Shown: positions 16,716 through 24,461 of the stretch, piece by piece
Layout of the letters: the number at the start of each line of letters is the position of its first letter
How positions within the stretch are numbered: the first letter of the stretch is position 1
The notes under the pieces: generated by a model
Told to the model about the DNA's origin: nothing
The model's database searches: none
What the model saw: only the letters and a program-made list of their open reading frames with translations
Source of the DNA: an uncultured Pseudomonadota bacterium
GTDB taxonomy: Bacteria > Pseudomonadota > Alphaproteobacteria > Rs-D84
DNA: 41,100 bases
Direction of reading: 5' to 3'
Assembly: GCA_947303585.1 (NCBI GenBank)
Contig: CAMYYT010000009.1
Coordinates: forward strand, 1-41,100
Program-made: the position numbers and the translations under genes

Positions 16716-18604
16716 CGGTTTTTTTCTTGGTTTTTTTGGATATTTCTTTTGCTTTTTTACCAAAAACAATTTCACGAATTTCTTCGCCAGAAAGCGTTTC
16801 TTTATCCAACAAAGCCTTGGCCAATTTATCAACAGTAGCCTTGTTTTTGGCGACCAAATTCTTGGCATCTTTATAAGCCGTATCCAGCCAATTTTTAATT
16901 TCTTCATCGACTTTTTCAGCGGTCTTTTCAGATGCATTTTCCAGCGCAACGCGTTGTCCAAATGTGTTAACCTGGTTAATCGCAACCATGCCAATTTTAT
17001 CAGACAGCCCCGCCATAGTAATTGAACGACGCGCAAGACGTGTAGCATTTTCAATATCGCTGGCCGCCCCTGTGGTAATTTTATTTTTACCAAAGAAAAC
17101 TTCTTCAGATGCGCGTCCTGCCAAATCAACAGATAAATCTGCACGAACTTCTTCTATTGTCATGGACATCTTGTCATCCACAGGAACATGTTGAACCATC
17201 CCCAAAGCACGGCCACGAGGAATGATTGTTGCTTTGTGAATTGGATCAACAATACCATCATAATGCAAACCAACAAAAGCATGCCCTGCTTCGTGATAAG
17301 CGGTCAGTTTAATATCTTCTGGGCGCATTTTACGGTTCTTTTTGGGACCCATTAAAATCTTGTCACGCGCTTCTTCTAAATCACTTTGTTCAACAACTTT
17401 GTGATTTGCGCGCACAGCATGCAAAGCCGCTTCGTTCAAAAGATTTTCCAAATCAGCCCCACTAAACCCAGTAGTTCCACGTGCTACATCCATCAAAGAA
17501 ACCTTGTCATCTATTTTGAATTTTTTCGCATGTAAATCCAAGATATCACGACGACCTTCTAGATTTGGCAATTCGATATATATCTGTCTGTCAAAACGTC
17601 CAGGTCGCAACAATGCTGCATCTAACATATCAGGACGATTCGTCGCAGCAATAACTATGATTCCTGTGTCATTTGCGAAACCATCCATTTCAATCAGCAA
17701 TTGATTCAATGTCTGTTCTCTGTCGTTATCATTAATCGTGTGTTTGCTACGGCTCTGTCCAATGGCATCAATTTCATCAATAAACAAAATACACGGAGCG
17801 TTTCTTTTAGCCAATTCAAAAATCTCTTTAATCTTGGCCACCCCAAGTCCAACAATAATCCCGGAAAAATCGCTGCCCGATGTAGCAAAGAAAGGAACAT
17901 TTGCTTCACCAGCCACAGCACGTGCTAACAAAGTTTTTCCTGTTCCTGGTTCACCAGATAACAACACGCCACGTGGAACGCGCGCACCCAAAGACTTATA
18001 TTTTTCTTTATTTTTAAGAAAATCTACGATTTCCATCAATTCTTGCTTTTCAGCATCAATACCAGCAACATCTTTGAAAGTTGTTTTGGTTTTGCCTGTT
18101 GTAATTTTAGTTGGGTTTTGCCCGATTAAACTGCGAGTAATACCGCCCCCCCCCGCTGCCACCACGCATAATACGCAACAACCAAATCAAAAACAAAGCA
18201 CTTACCACAATAGGCAACCACTTAGCAACACCATCCCACATTGTATCAGAATTATCTATGGATACAGTCGCACCATTGCTGGAAATTTTTTCCAATAATT
18301 CTGGATTATAAGTAATTGTTGCGCGATACGGAGTTCCATCTTTCAAAACACCTGTCGCAATATCATCTTTGTGAATATCCATAGTTTTTATATCGTTCGC
18401 ACGACGCAACACATCAGAAAAAGACAATTCTATGGGTGCCTTTTGAACAGAAGTGTCTTCAACCAAGCCTTCTTTGATAGCCCCAGTATTTAATCCGCCT
18501 GAAAAAATCATACGCGCAATCAATGCAACAAACAACACGATGAAAGCAATCAAGTAAAATTTTGAACTGTCTTTTTTTCTAAATAGATTTTTTTCGTTTT
18601 TCAT
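16702..18604 (-). CDS. ftsH: ATP-dependent zinc metalloprotease FtsH, frame broken at a G9 tract
   Basis: An AAA+ membrane protease that degrades membrane and regulatory proteins. The 5' frame (18604 to 18107) encodes TM1 (about 16-34), the periplasmic domain and TM2 (about 129-147), and runs past a tract of nine G (18146-18154). The 3' frame (to 16702) encodes the ATPase and protease. Removing one G gives a 633-residue protein. It has Walker A GEPGTGKT (217-224), Walker B ILFIDEIDAIG, SRH with LLRPGRFDR, and zinc site HEAGH (437-441). The pore loop reads FSGIIVG where E. coli has FVEMFVG, so the usual aromatic is absent. TAGGAAAAG precedes the ATG. The frameshift may be an assembly error, slippage, or real. 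The start overlaps the tilS 3' end by 26 nt. Confidence 0.9.
18146..18154 (-). other. Homopolymer G9 tract and frameshift site in ftsH
   Basis: Nine C on the plus strand (GGGGGGGGG in the mRNA). With nine, the reading frame passes to a stop after RYYSQFNRAKPN. With eight, it runs on through GGGGITRSLIGQ into the ATPase. Confidence 0.85.
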
Positions 18605-19556
18605 GTCTTTTCCTAAAACTTGTTCTTTTTCCTTCTGGGACAATCAAGATTCTATTATTTAACCTGCGAATCGTGCAATGCCCCAATGTAAACTTACAAT
18701 CAGTTTGTAAATTAGATAGTGCTTTTTGTAACGAATTCAAGCGTACTGGGTAATTGTTCCCCCCAATTTTTTGAATCAATGTCCCCAAAAACTTTAATCT
18801 AATTTCCTCTGCTTCGTCAAATAAAAAAGAAGACAAAAATAACGCGCCCCACGAACGAATAACCATTTCGACACGTGCCGCAATATATTTATCCATCCAT
18901 TCACGCGTTCTGGCCAAATTTTGAATTGCCAACAAAATTCGCGCATCACTGATACCCAAATCATCATTTAAAACATGACGATTTTGTCTGATTTTTACAC
19001 GCGTATAATGTTCATCACTATTCATAGAATCAACAAAATATCTGATGTTATTATCTTCACAATATTGCTTAATCTCACTGCGAGGAACTTCTAACATCGG
19101 GCGTAAGATTTTAATCCCATTCCGTTCAGATTCTGGCAACATAGCAGATAACCCATACAAACCACTGCCCCGCGACAGATTCATCAAAAAAGTTTCAATC
19201 TGGTCGTCACTTTGATGCGCAGTCAAAAGGTATTCTATGCCATTTTCATGGCAAAAATCAGTCATCATTTTATAGCGCGCTTCGCGTGCCGCCGCTTCCA
19301 ATCCACTATCTGGTTTATCTTCGTTCCAATAGAAAATATGGCATGGGACATTCAATTTTTTACAAACATCTTTGACATATTCAGTTTCAATTTCAGCTTC
19401 TGGACGCAATCTGTGGTTTACATGCAAACAAGTAAAATTTACCCCTATTTCGTGCAGCCAATAAAGCAAGCACATAGAATCAACGCCACCACTGACCCCC
19501 AAGGCCATCTTGGCACCATTATATTTATGCATAAAATCTAAAAACTTTTTATTCAT
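18579..19556 (-). CDS. tilS: tRNA(Ile)-lysidine synthase TilS
   Basis: A 325-residue enzyme that attaches lysine to C34 of tRNA-Ile(CAU), so that the tRNA reads AUA. It has the PP-loop ATP motif SGGVDS (20-25), HVNHRLR, the TAHQSDDQIETFLMNLSRGSG block and a basic C-terminal tail. It heads the tilS-ftsH-MBL operon; tilS next to ftsH is a widespread arrangement. No Shine-Dalgarno is seen before the ATG, and a TAAAAT box lies 9 nt upstream. Confidence 0.93.
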   Translation of the reverse strand: MNKKFLDFMHKYNGAKMALGVSGGVDSMCLLYWLHEIGVNFTCLHVNHRLRPEAEIETEYVKDVCKKLNVPCHIFYWNEDKPDSGLEAAAREARYKMMTDFCHENGIEYLLTAHQSDDQIETFLMNLSRGSGLYGLSAMLPESERNGIKILRPMLEVPRSEIKQYCEDNNIRYFVDSMNSDEHYTRVKIRQNRHVLNDDLGISDARILLAIQNLARTREWMDKYIAARVEMVIRSWGALFLSSFLFDEAEEIRLKFLGTLIQKIGGNNYPVRLNSLQKALSNLQTDCKFTLGHCTIRRLNNRILIVPEGKRTSFRKRHEKRKKSI

Positions 19557-19570
19557 ATCAGGACTATTTT

Positions 19571-19580
19571 ATGGTATAAT
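19571..19580 (+). promoter_or_regulatory. Extended -10 promoter of the LOG-family gene
   Basis: TGGTATAAT (19572-19580) is a consensus extended -10. The -35 region is weak. AAAGGA follows before the ATG at 19604. Confidence 0.5.
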
Positions 19581-19603
19581 TTCGAAAAATAAAGGAAAAA
19601 GAG

Positions 19604-20161
19604 ATGAATAAGAAAATAAAAACAGTAGCAGTATATTGCGGACATCAATTTGGTTTATATCCTGCATTTGAAAGTGATGCTAATTTAATGGGCGAACTTA
19701 TTGGAAAAAACGGCTTGAACATGGTATTTGGTGGTGGCGATGTCGGGCTGATGGGGGCTGTGGCCAGTTCTGCTCTTAATAATGGGGCGCACGTGACCGG
19801 CATTTCAACCGAACACGTTGTAGCACTTCAAGAACCAGTCCACAAAGGAATCGAAGTAACTATTGTAAACGGTGTAAACGAACGCAAACAACAAATGTTT
19901 GAATTATCTGATGCGTTTATAATATTACCTGGGGGTATCGGAACTTTGAATGAAGTGACTGATATTTTAACTATGCAACAAATTGGCGAAACAAAAAAAC
20001 CAATATTCTTTTTGAATACTAACCGTTTTTGGGCTTCTTTTCACGATTTGATTGTAGATATGTTAAACAATAAATTTATCGAATCTTTGGATGCTTACAA
20101 AGTCTCTATTGCCAAAGATCCTCAAGAACTTATAGATTGGATTTTGAATTACAAAGACTAG
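19604..20161 (+). CDS. LOG-family nucleotide phosphoribohydrolase (TIGR00730)
   Basis: A 185-residue Rossmann-like protein with the LOG motifs VFGGGDVGLMG (41-51), ERK (93-95) and PGGIGTLNE (109-117). Enzymes of this family cleave the N-glycosidic bond of nucleoside 5'-monophosphates. Plant and some bacterial members release cytokinin bases, and others such as PpnN act in purine salvage. The substrate cannot be read from the sequence. AAAGGA precedes the ATG. Its stop overlaps the convergent DUF167 gene by 4 nt. Confidence 0.9.
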   Translation: MNKKIKTVAVYCGHQFGLYPAFESDANLMGELIGKNGLNMVFGGGDVGLMGAVASSALNNGAHVTGISTEHVVALQEPVHKGIEVTIVNGVNERKQQMFELSDAFIILPGGIGTLNEVTDILTMQQIGETKKPIFFLNTNRFWASFHDLIVDMLNNKFIESLDAYKVSIAKDPQELIDWILNYKD

Positions 20162-20388
20162 ACTATTTCAATAACTTTATCGCGCGCGGTGACCCCGCGC
20201 ACGATTTTTATTTGCGATTTTGCCACCCCAAAATGCTTTGCCAGCGCTTTGATTACCGCGTCATTAGCGCGCCCGTTTTCGGGCGCAACAGTCGTATAAA
20301 CACGCAAAACACCGTCCGCATCCACAACTTTATTTTGTTTTGCGTGCGGTGTGACGCGAATATTAAAAGTCTTCTGTAAATCTTTCAT
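20158..20388 (-). CDS. DUF167 / UPF0235 (YggU family) protein
   Basis: A 76-residue protein with the family pattern RVTPHAKQNKV, RVYTTVAPENGRANDAVIKALAKHFGV and VRGVTARDKVIEI. Members are small alpha/beta proteins of unknown function. Its ATG lies inside the HIT gene (26-nt overlap), implying coupled translation. Confidence 0.88.
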   Translation of the reverse strand: MKDLQKTFNIRVTPHAKQNKVVDADGVLRVYTTVAPENGRANDAVIKALAKHFGVAKSQIKIVRGVTARDKVIEIV

Positions 20389-20710
20389 CGCTCATAATAT
20401 GAATATGGAAATGCATCACCGATTGACCCGCCCCGCGACCAGTATTTGCCACAGTTCTAAAATTATCACGCAATCCCAATTTTTCCACGGTTTTACGAAC
20501 CCCATTCCAAAAAGCAACCTGTAATTCAGCCGGTGCATTTTGTGTAAAATCAAAAATGTCACAATATTCACCACGTGGGATTACCAAGACATGAACGCGT
20601 GCGCGTGGCGCAACATCATAAAAAGCCAGCACATTATCATCACTGTATACTTCTTTGCATGGAATTTCCCCGCGTAAAATCTTAGCAAAAACATTATTTT
20701 TATCGTACAT
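20363..20710 (-). CDS. HIT-family nucleotide-binding hydrolase
   Basis: A 115-residue protein with the histidine triad H100-F-H102-I-H104 and the N-terminal pattern FAKILRGEIPCKEVYSDD and FYDVAPRARVHVLVIPR, typical of HinT-like purine nucleoside phosphoramidases. AAAAGGGG precedes the ATG. It is first in a two-gene unit with the DUF167 gene. Confidence 0.93.
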   Translation of the reverse strand: MYDKNNVFAKILRGEIPCKEVYSDDNVLAFYDVAPRARVHVLVIPRGEYCDIFDFTQNAPAELQVAFWNGVRKTVEKLGLRDNFRTVANTGRGAGQSVMHFHIHIMSDERFTEDF

Positions 20711-20738
20711 TTGTATCCCCTTTTGGTTTATGAATGGT

Positions 20739-20768
20739 ATATTACACCTTTTATATATATAAAATCAA
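20739..20768 (-). promoter_or_regulatory. Promoter of the HIT-DUF167 unit
   Basis: Minus-strand TTGATT (20763-20768), 18-nt spacer, TAATAT (20739-20744). It sits back to back with the groESL promoter. Confidence 0.5.
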
Positions 20769-20772
20769 GACC

Positions 20773-20800
20773 CTTGAAATGCTGTTTTTTTGTACTATAT
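20773..20800 (+). promoter_or_regulatory. Sigma-32 (RpoH) type promoter of groESL
   Basis: CCCTTGAAA with core CTTGAA (20773-20778), 16-nt spacer, CTATAT (20795-20800). This fits the alphaproteobacterial heat-shock consensus. No CIRCE inverted repeat is present, so control should be by RpoH and not HrcA. Confidence 0.65.
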
Positions 20801-20825
20801 TTGAATCACAGCAAAGGAGTTGTTT

Positions 20826-21110
20826 ATGTTTAAACCATTGCATAATTATATTTTATTACAAAGAATCGAAGAAGAAAACAAAACCGCTGGCGGAATTATT
20901 ATCCCGGATAATGCAAAAGAAAAACCTTCCCGTGGACGCGTCATTGCTACTGGGGATGGAATTTTTGAAAACGGACAAAAAATTCCTGTGACGGTAAAAA
21001 AAGACGATATTGTTTTGTTCGCCAAATGGGCGCCGTCTGCAAACGAAGTCAAAATTGACGGCGTTGATTATGTCTTAATCAAAGAAAACGATATTTTGGG
21101 AATTTTATAA
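20826..21110 (+). CDS. groES: Co-chaperonin GroES
   Basis: A 94-residue lid protein of the GroEL chaperonin. It shows the family start [27 protein letters not shown], including the mobile loop, and the end [12 protein letters not shown]. An in-frame TTG at 20820 is rejected because AAAGGAG (20813-20819) is well placed for the ATG at 20826. Twelve nt separate it from groEL. Confidence 0.97.
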   Translation: MFKPLHNYILLQRIEEENKTAGGIIIPDNAKEKPSRGRVIATGDGIFENGQKIPVTVKKDDIVLFAKWAPSANEVKIDGVDYVLIKENDILGIL

Positions 21111-21122
21111 AAGGAATAAACT

Positions 21123-22745
21123 ATGGCAAAAGATATTGTATTTAATACTGATAAATTGGCATCAGGTGTTGATAAATTGGCAAATGCTGTAAAAATTACT
21201 ATGGGTCCAAAGGGTCGCACAGTTGTAATTGAACGGGCTTATGGTGCGCCAATCGCAACCAAAGATGGTGTAACTGTTGCCAAAGAAGTTTCATTAAAAG
21301 ATCCGGCAGAAAACATCGGTGCAAAAATGATTCAAGAAGTTGCTAAACGCGCTGGCGATTCTGCTGGAGACGGAACAACTACTGCAACAGTTTTGGCACA
21401 AAATATTTTCAAAGAAGGTCGTCGTGTTATCGCTGCTGGGATGAACCCAATGGATGTAAAACGCGGCATTGATATTGCTGTCGAAACCGTTGTCAAAGAT
21501 ATTGAAAAACATGCTCGCCCTGTCAAAGATTCTGCTGAAATCGCCCAAGTTGCTACTATTTCTGCGAACAGCGATTCTGACATCGGTCAAAAGATTGCTG
21601 ACGCTATGGAAAAAGTTGGCAAAGAAGGCGTTATCACTGTCCAAGAAGCCAAAGGTTTAGATACTGAAATCGATGTAGTCGAAGGCATGCAATTCGACCA
21701 AGGTTTCATGTCGCCCTATTTCGTCACAAACAGCGAAAAAATGTTGGCTGAATTAGATGGCGCGCAAATTTTGGTTTCCGAAAAGAAAATTACAGGATTA
21801 CAAGCATTACTTCCTATATTGGAACCAATCGCTCAATCTGGTCGTCCATTATTGATTATTGCCGAAGACATTGAAAACGAAGCCTTGGCAACTTTGGTAT
21901 TAAACCGTTTGCGTGGCGGATTAAAAGTTTGTGCCGTCAAAGCACCTGGCTTTGGCGACCGCCGCAAAGAAATGTTAAAAGATATCGCGATTGTCACAGG
22001 TGCCACAGTTATATCTGATGATATGGGTATGACTTTTGAAAACATTAATCAATCTGTGTTAGGTTCTGCAAAACGCGTCGTTGTTTCCAAAGACAAAACT
22101 TTACTGGTGAATGGGAACGGGGATACCGATGCTATCAAAGCACGCGCAGATGAAATCCGTCAAAACATTTCTACATCAACCAGCGAATATGACCGCGAAA
22201 AATTGCAAGAACGTCTAGCTAAATTGGTCGGTGGCGTCGCAGTTATTCATGTTGGCGGTATGACCGAAGTCGAAGTCAAAGAAAAGAAAGACCGTGTTGA
22301 TGATGCGTTGGCTGCAACCCGCGCTGCTGTTGCCGAAGGTATTGTTGCTGGTGGTGGCGTAGCATTGGTTCGCGCTGTTGAATCTTTGAAAGATTTGAAA
22401 GGCACAAACCCAGACCAAAATGTTGGTATTGATATTGTTCGCCGCGCAATCAAAACACCTTGTATGCAGATTGCTGAAAACGCAGGTGTATCAGGCGAAA
22501 TCGTCATTGGCAAATTATTGGAAAACCAAGAATATAATTTTGGATACAATGCCCAAACTGGCGAATATATCGATATGATGAAAGCTGGCATTATCGACCC
22601 AGCCAAAGTTGTTAAAACCGCTATCCAAGCGGCTGCATCAACCGCAGGTGTTCTTTTGACAACTGGTGCGGTTATGTCTGAAATCCCAGAAGAAAAATGT
22701 TCTTGTGGCGGACAAAATAATCCAGGCATGCCAGGTATGATGTAA
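21123..22745 (+). CDS. groEL: Chaperonin GroEL
   Basis: A 540-residue ATP-dependent folding chamber subunit. It carries [12 protein letters not shown], the nucleotide motif [11 protein letters not shown], and the apical and C-terminal ATP-binding segments ([35 protein letters not shown]). It ends in a Gly/Met-rich tail (NNPGMPGMM), preceded by CSCGG, an unusual Cys pair for this tail. AAAGGA precedes the ATG. Co-transcribed with groES. Confidence 0.98.
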   Translation: MAKDIVFNTDKLASGVDKLANAVKITMGPKGRTVVIERAYGAPIATKDGVTVAKEVSLKDPAENIGAKMIQEVAKRAGDSAGDGTTTATVLAQNIFKEGRRVIAAGMNPMDVKRGIDIAVETVVKDIEKHARPVKDSAEIAQVATISANSDSDIGQKIADAMEKVGKEGVITVQEAKGLDTEIDVVEGMQFDQGFMSPYFVTNSEKMLAELDGAQILVSEKKITGLQALLPILEPIAQSGRPLLIIAEDIENEALATLVLNRLRGGLKVCAVKAPGFGDRRKEMLKDIAIVTGATVISDDMGMTFENINQSVLGSAKRVVVSKDKTLLVNGNGDTDAIKARADEIRQNISTSTSEYDREKLQERLAKLVGGVAVIHVGGMTEVEVKEKKDRVDDALAATRAAVAEGIVAGGGVALVRAVESLKDLKGTNPDQNVGIDIVRRAIKTPCMQIAENAGVSGEIVIGKLLENQEYNFGYNAQTGEYIDMMKAGIIDPAKVVKTAIQAAASTAGVLLTTGAVMSEIPEEKCSCGGQNNPGMPGMM

Positions 22746-22756
22746 AAACAAAAAAT

Positions 22757-22786
22757 AAAAAATCTCGCGTTATGCGAGATTTTTTA
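22757..22786. terminator. groESL terminator
   Basis: AAAAATCTCGC, loop GTTAT, GCGAGATTTTTT. The core stem is 22762-22768 with 22774-22780. It also covers the stop of the convergent GNAT gene. Confidence 0.85.
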
Positions 22787-23548
22787 TTTAACCTTACTGA
22801 ACGCTTTTAATAATTGACAGCGACAATATTTTACTTCGTCTTTTTCTTGTTTTTTGTTTATCCACATTTTATTTTCATTGCCCCCACCAATAACACCATC
22901 AATTTCACCATCTTTGTTAAGATAAACAAATATTGGCTGATAAACATTTTGTTTCAAAAACATACTATCCACAGCGACATTAAATTTTACATTAAAATCT
23001 TTTTTTATCCAATGGAAAACCGGGACCACACCATTTGAACGAGGCGCCAAATCTTTTTCCATATCACCAAAATATCTGTATCCTTGTTTTACATAAAAAT
23101 CAACAGCATGTCTTAATGGCGTAAGGCTTATTTTATCTGCAATCAAACAGGATGTATTTTCAAAAGCCCTTAACAATCTAGAACCTATACCACACTTTTG
23201 ATATTCGGGCAACACATATAAATGTTCCAAAAAAGCTTCTTTGGAATAAACAGAAAACAATTCACTTGACCGTTCAAAACAAAAACCTTGGGCAAAACCA
23301 ACCATTTCTTTTTTATGATACGCAGCAAACGCCAGATTATGTTGCCAATCATACAAATTTCTTTGATAATCACATAAATGACTTTGCCTTTCTTCTTCTT
23401 TGGAACACAAATTTCTAAATTTACCAGTAAAGGATCTTATTATTTCTGCATCACAAGCAAATTCAATATTTATAAAATCATCCCAAACGCCTTTGACAGA
23501 TTGGTTAAAAATTGGAACTATATCAAATTTTTTATCTTTTTTTATCAT
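22784..23548 (-). CDS. GNAT-family N-acetyltransferase
   Basis: A 254-residue protein. The acetyl-CoA-binding motif is LYVLPEYQKCGIGSRLL (110-126, with QKCGIG at 117-122), followed by the family's end pattern AVDFYVKQGYRYFGD. The N-terminal third is typical of GNAT enzymes; the last ~70 residues form an extra domain I do not recognise. The substrate is unknown. The ATG at 23548 is preferred: a full consensus promoter ends 7 nt before it, and the open frame further upstream has no good start and lacks GNAT sequence. Confidence 0.85.
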   Translation of the reverse strand: MIKKDKKFDIVPIFNQSVKGVWDDFINIEFACDAEIIRSFTGKFRNLCSKEEERQSHLCDYQRNLYDWQHNLAFAAYHKKEMVGFAQGFCFERSSELFSVYSKEAFLEHLYVLPEYQKCGIGSRLLRAFENTSCLIADKISLTPLRHAVDFYVKQGYRYFGDMEKDLAPRSNGVVPVFHWIKKDFNVKFNVAVDSMFLKQNVYQPIFVYLNKDGEIDGVIGGGNENKMWINKKQEKDEVKYCRCQLLKAFSKVK

Positions 23549-23555
23549 TGACAAA

Positions 23556-23584
23556 ATATTAAAACCGACAACACGATTTGTCAA
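23556..23584 (-). promoter_or_regulatory. Consensus promoter predicting a leaderless GNAT mRNA
   Basis: Minus-strand TTGACA (23579-23584), 17-nt spacer, TAATAT (23556-23561), then 7 nt to the ATG at 23548. No Shine-Dalgarno. This is the strongest of the leaderless candidates. Confidence 0.65.
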
Positions 23585-23599
23585 GAAACATCTTAAAAT

Positions 23600-23627
23600 T
23601 TGCAAAACGGCTTTTTTCTGGTAAAAT
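23600..23627 (+). promoter_or_regulatory. Promoter of the DUF374 gene
   Basis: TTGCAA (23600-23605), 16-nt spacer, TAAAAT (23622-23627), then AAAGGA before the ATG at 23650. Confidence 0.5.
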
Positions 23628-23649
23628 TTTCTTATACAAAAGGAAAAAT

Positions 23650-24411
23650 ATGTATAAAATTTTAAGAAAAATTTGGAAAAAATTTTGGACACCAATATTA
23701 CACAATTCTATTATTCAATGGACGTTAGCATTAATTTTAGCAGGCATAACTTGGTTTATATTTTTAACTTCAAAACATAAATTCACAAATACAAATTCTT
23801 TGAAGAAATACCGAAAAAATCCTGTAGTATTTGTATTTTTTCACGGGCGTTGTGCTATGCTTTCCCCGATAATAAAATCAGCCAAGGTAAAATCGTATTG
23901 CGTGGCATCACGCCACAAAGACGGTCGTATGATGGCGCGCCTGCAAAGGCTATTTGGTTTGCGTGCAATTTATGGTTCTACATCTGACGGTGCAGTTGCT
24001 GTTTTGCGCGAAGGTGTTCGCATCATGCGCGACAAAAAAGTTTCCATGTGTGTTCCTGTTGATGGCCCATCTGGTCCATCCTTGCACTTGCAAGACGGCG
24101 CGCTTTATTTTGCACGTATGACTGGTGCACCTATTGTTCCTTGTTGTTTTTCGTGTTCACGTCCAATTTATATGGACAGATGGGATAAATTTATGATACC
24201 CAAATTATTCGGCAGCATATCTGTAAACATTGGCGAACCTATATATGTTGATTCTAAATTGCACGGCGAAGAATTTGAAAAAAAACGTATTGAAATAGAA
24301 GAAATTATGATAGAACAATTGCGCCGCATGGACCAAGAGTTTAATTTACCAGAAATTCCGCGCAACCTTAATGCCACAGATTACAAAAAACAAAGACGCG
24401 CAAAAAAATAA
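23650..24411 (+). CDS. DUF374 lysophospholipid acyltransferase-family protein
   Basis: A 253-residue protein with one N-terminal membrane segment (about 22-45). It then has the DUF374/LPLAT pattern FFHGRCAML, CVASRHKDGRMMARLQRLFGL, IYGSTSDGAVAVLREGVR, VPVDGPSGPSLHLQDGALYFARMTGAPIVPC. The family is related to lipid A and phospholipid acyltransferases and acts at the inner membrane; the exact lipid substrate is unknown. Earlier in-frame starts overlap the promoter; AAAGGA precedes the ATG used here. Divergent from the GNAT gene. Confidence 0.9.
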   Translation: MYKILRKIWKKFWTPILHNSIIQWTLALILAGITWFIFLTSKHKFTNTNSLKKYRKNPVVFVFFHGRCAMLSPIIKSAKVKSYCVASRHKDGRMMARLQRLFGLRAIYGSTSDGAVAVLREGVRIMRDKKVSMCVPVDGPSGPSLHLQDGALYFARMTGAPIVPCCFSCSRPIYMDRWDKFMIPKLFGSISVNIGEPIYVDSKLHGEEFEKKRIEIEEIMIEQLRRMDQEFNLPEIPRNLNATDYKKQRRAKK

Positions 24412-24416
24412 ATAAC

Positions 24417-24448
24417 AAAAAGGACCACAAAATTGTGGTCCTTTTTTT
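24417..24448. terminator. Bidirectional terminator (DUF374 / autotransporter)
   Basis: AGGACCACAA (24421-24430) pairs with TTGTGGTCCT (24433-24442), flanked by A and T runs. Confidence 0.85.
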
Positions 24449-24461
24449 CTTTGGTATTTGA

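Noticed and set aside
16716..17144. Long N-terminal extension of the MBL hydrolase
   Set aside because: It is a shadow frame of the ftsH 3' end, and MBL similarity begins only near 16715.
17145..18165. Treating the two ftsH frames as two separate genes
   Set aside because: The second frame has no Shine-Dalgarno and starts at the Gly tract in the middle of the family sequence. One base removed restores a full-length FtsH.
20713..20825. CIRCE operator before groES
   Set aside because: No TTAGCACTC/GAGTGCTAA inverted repeat is present; only a sigma-32-type promoter is seen.
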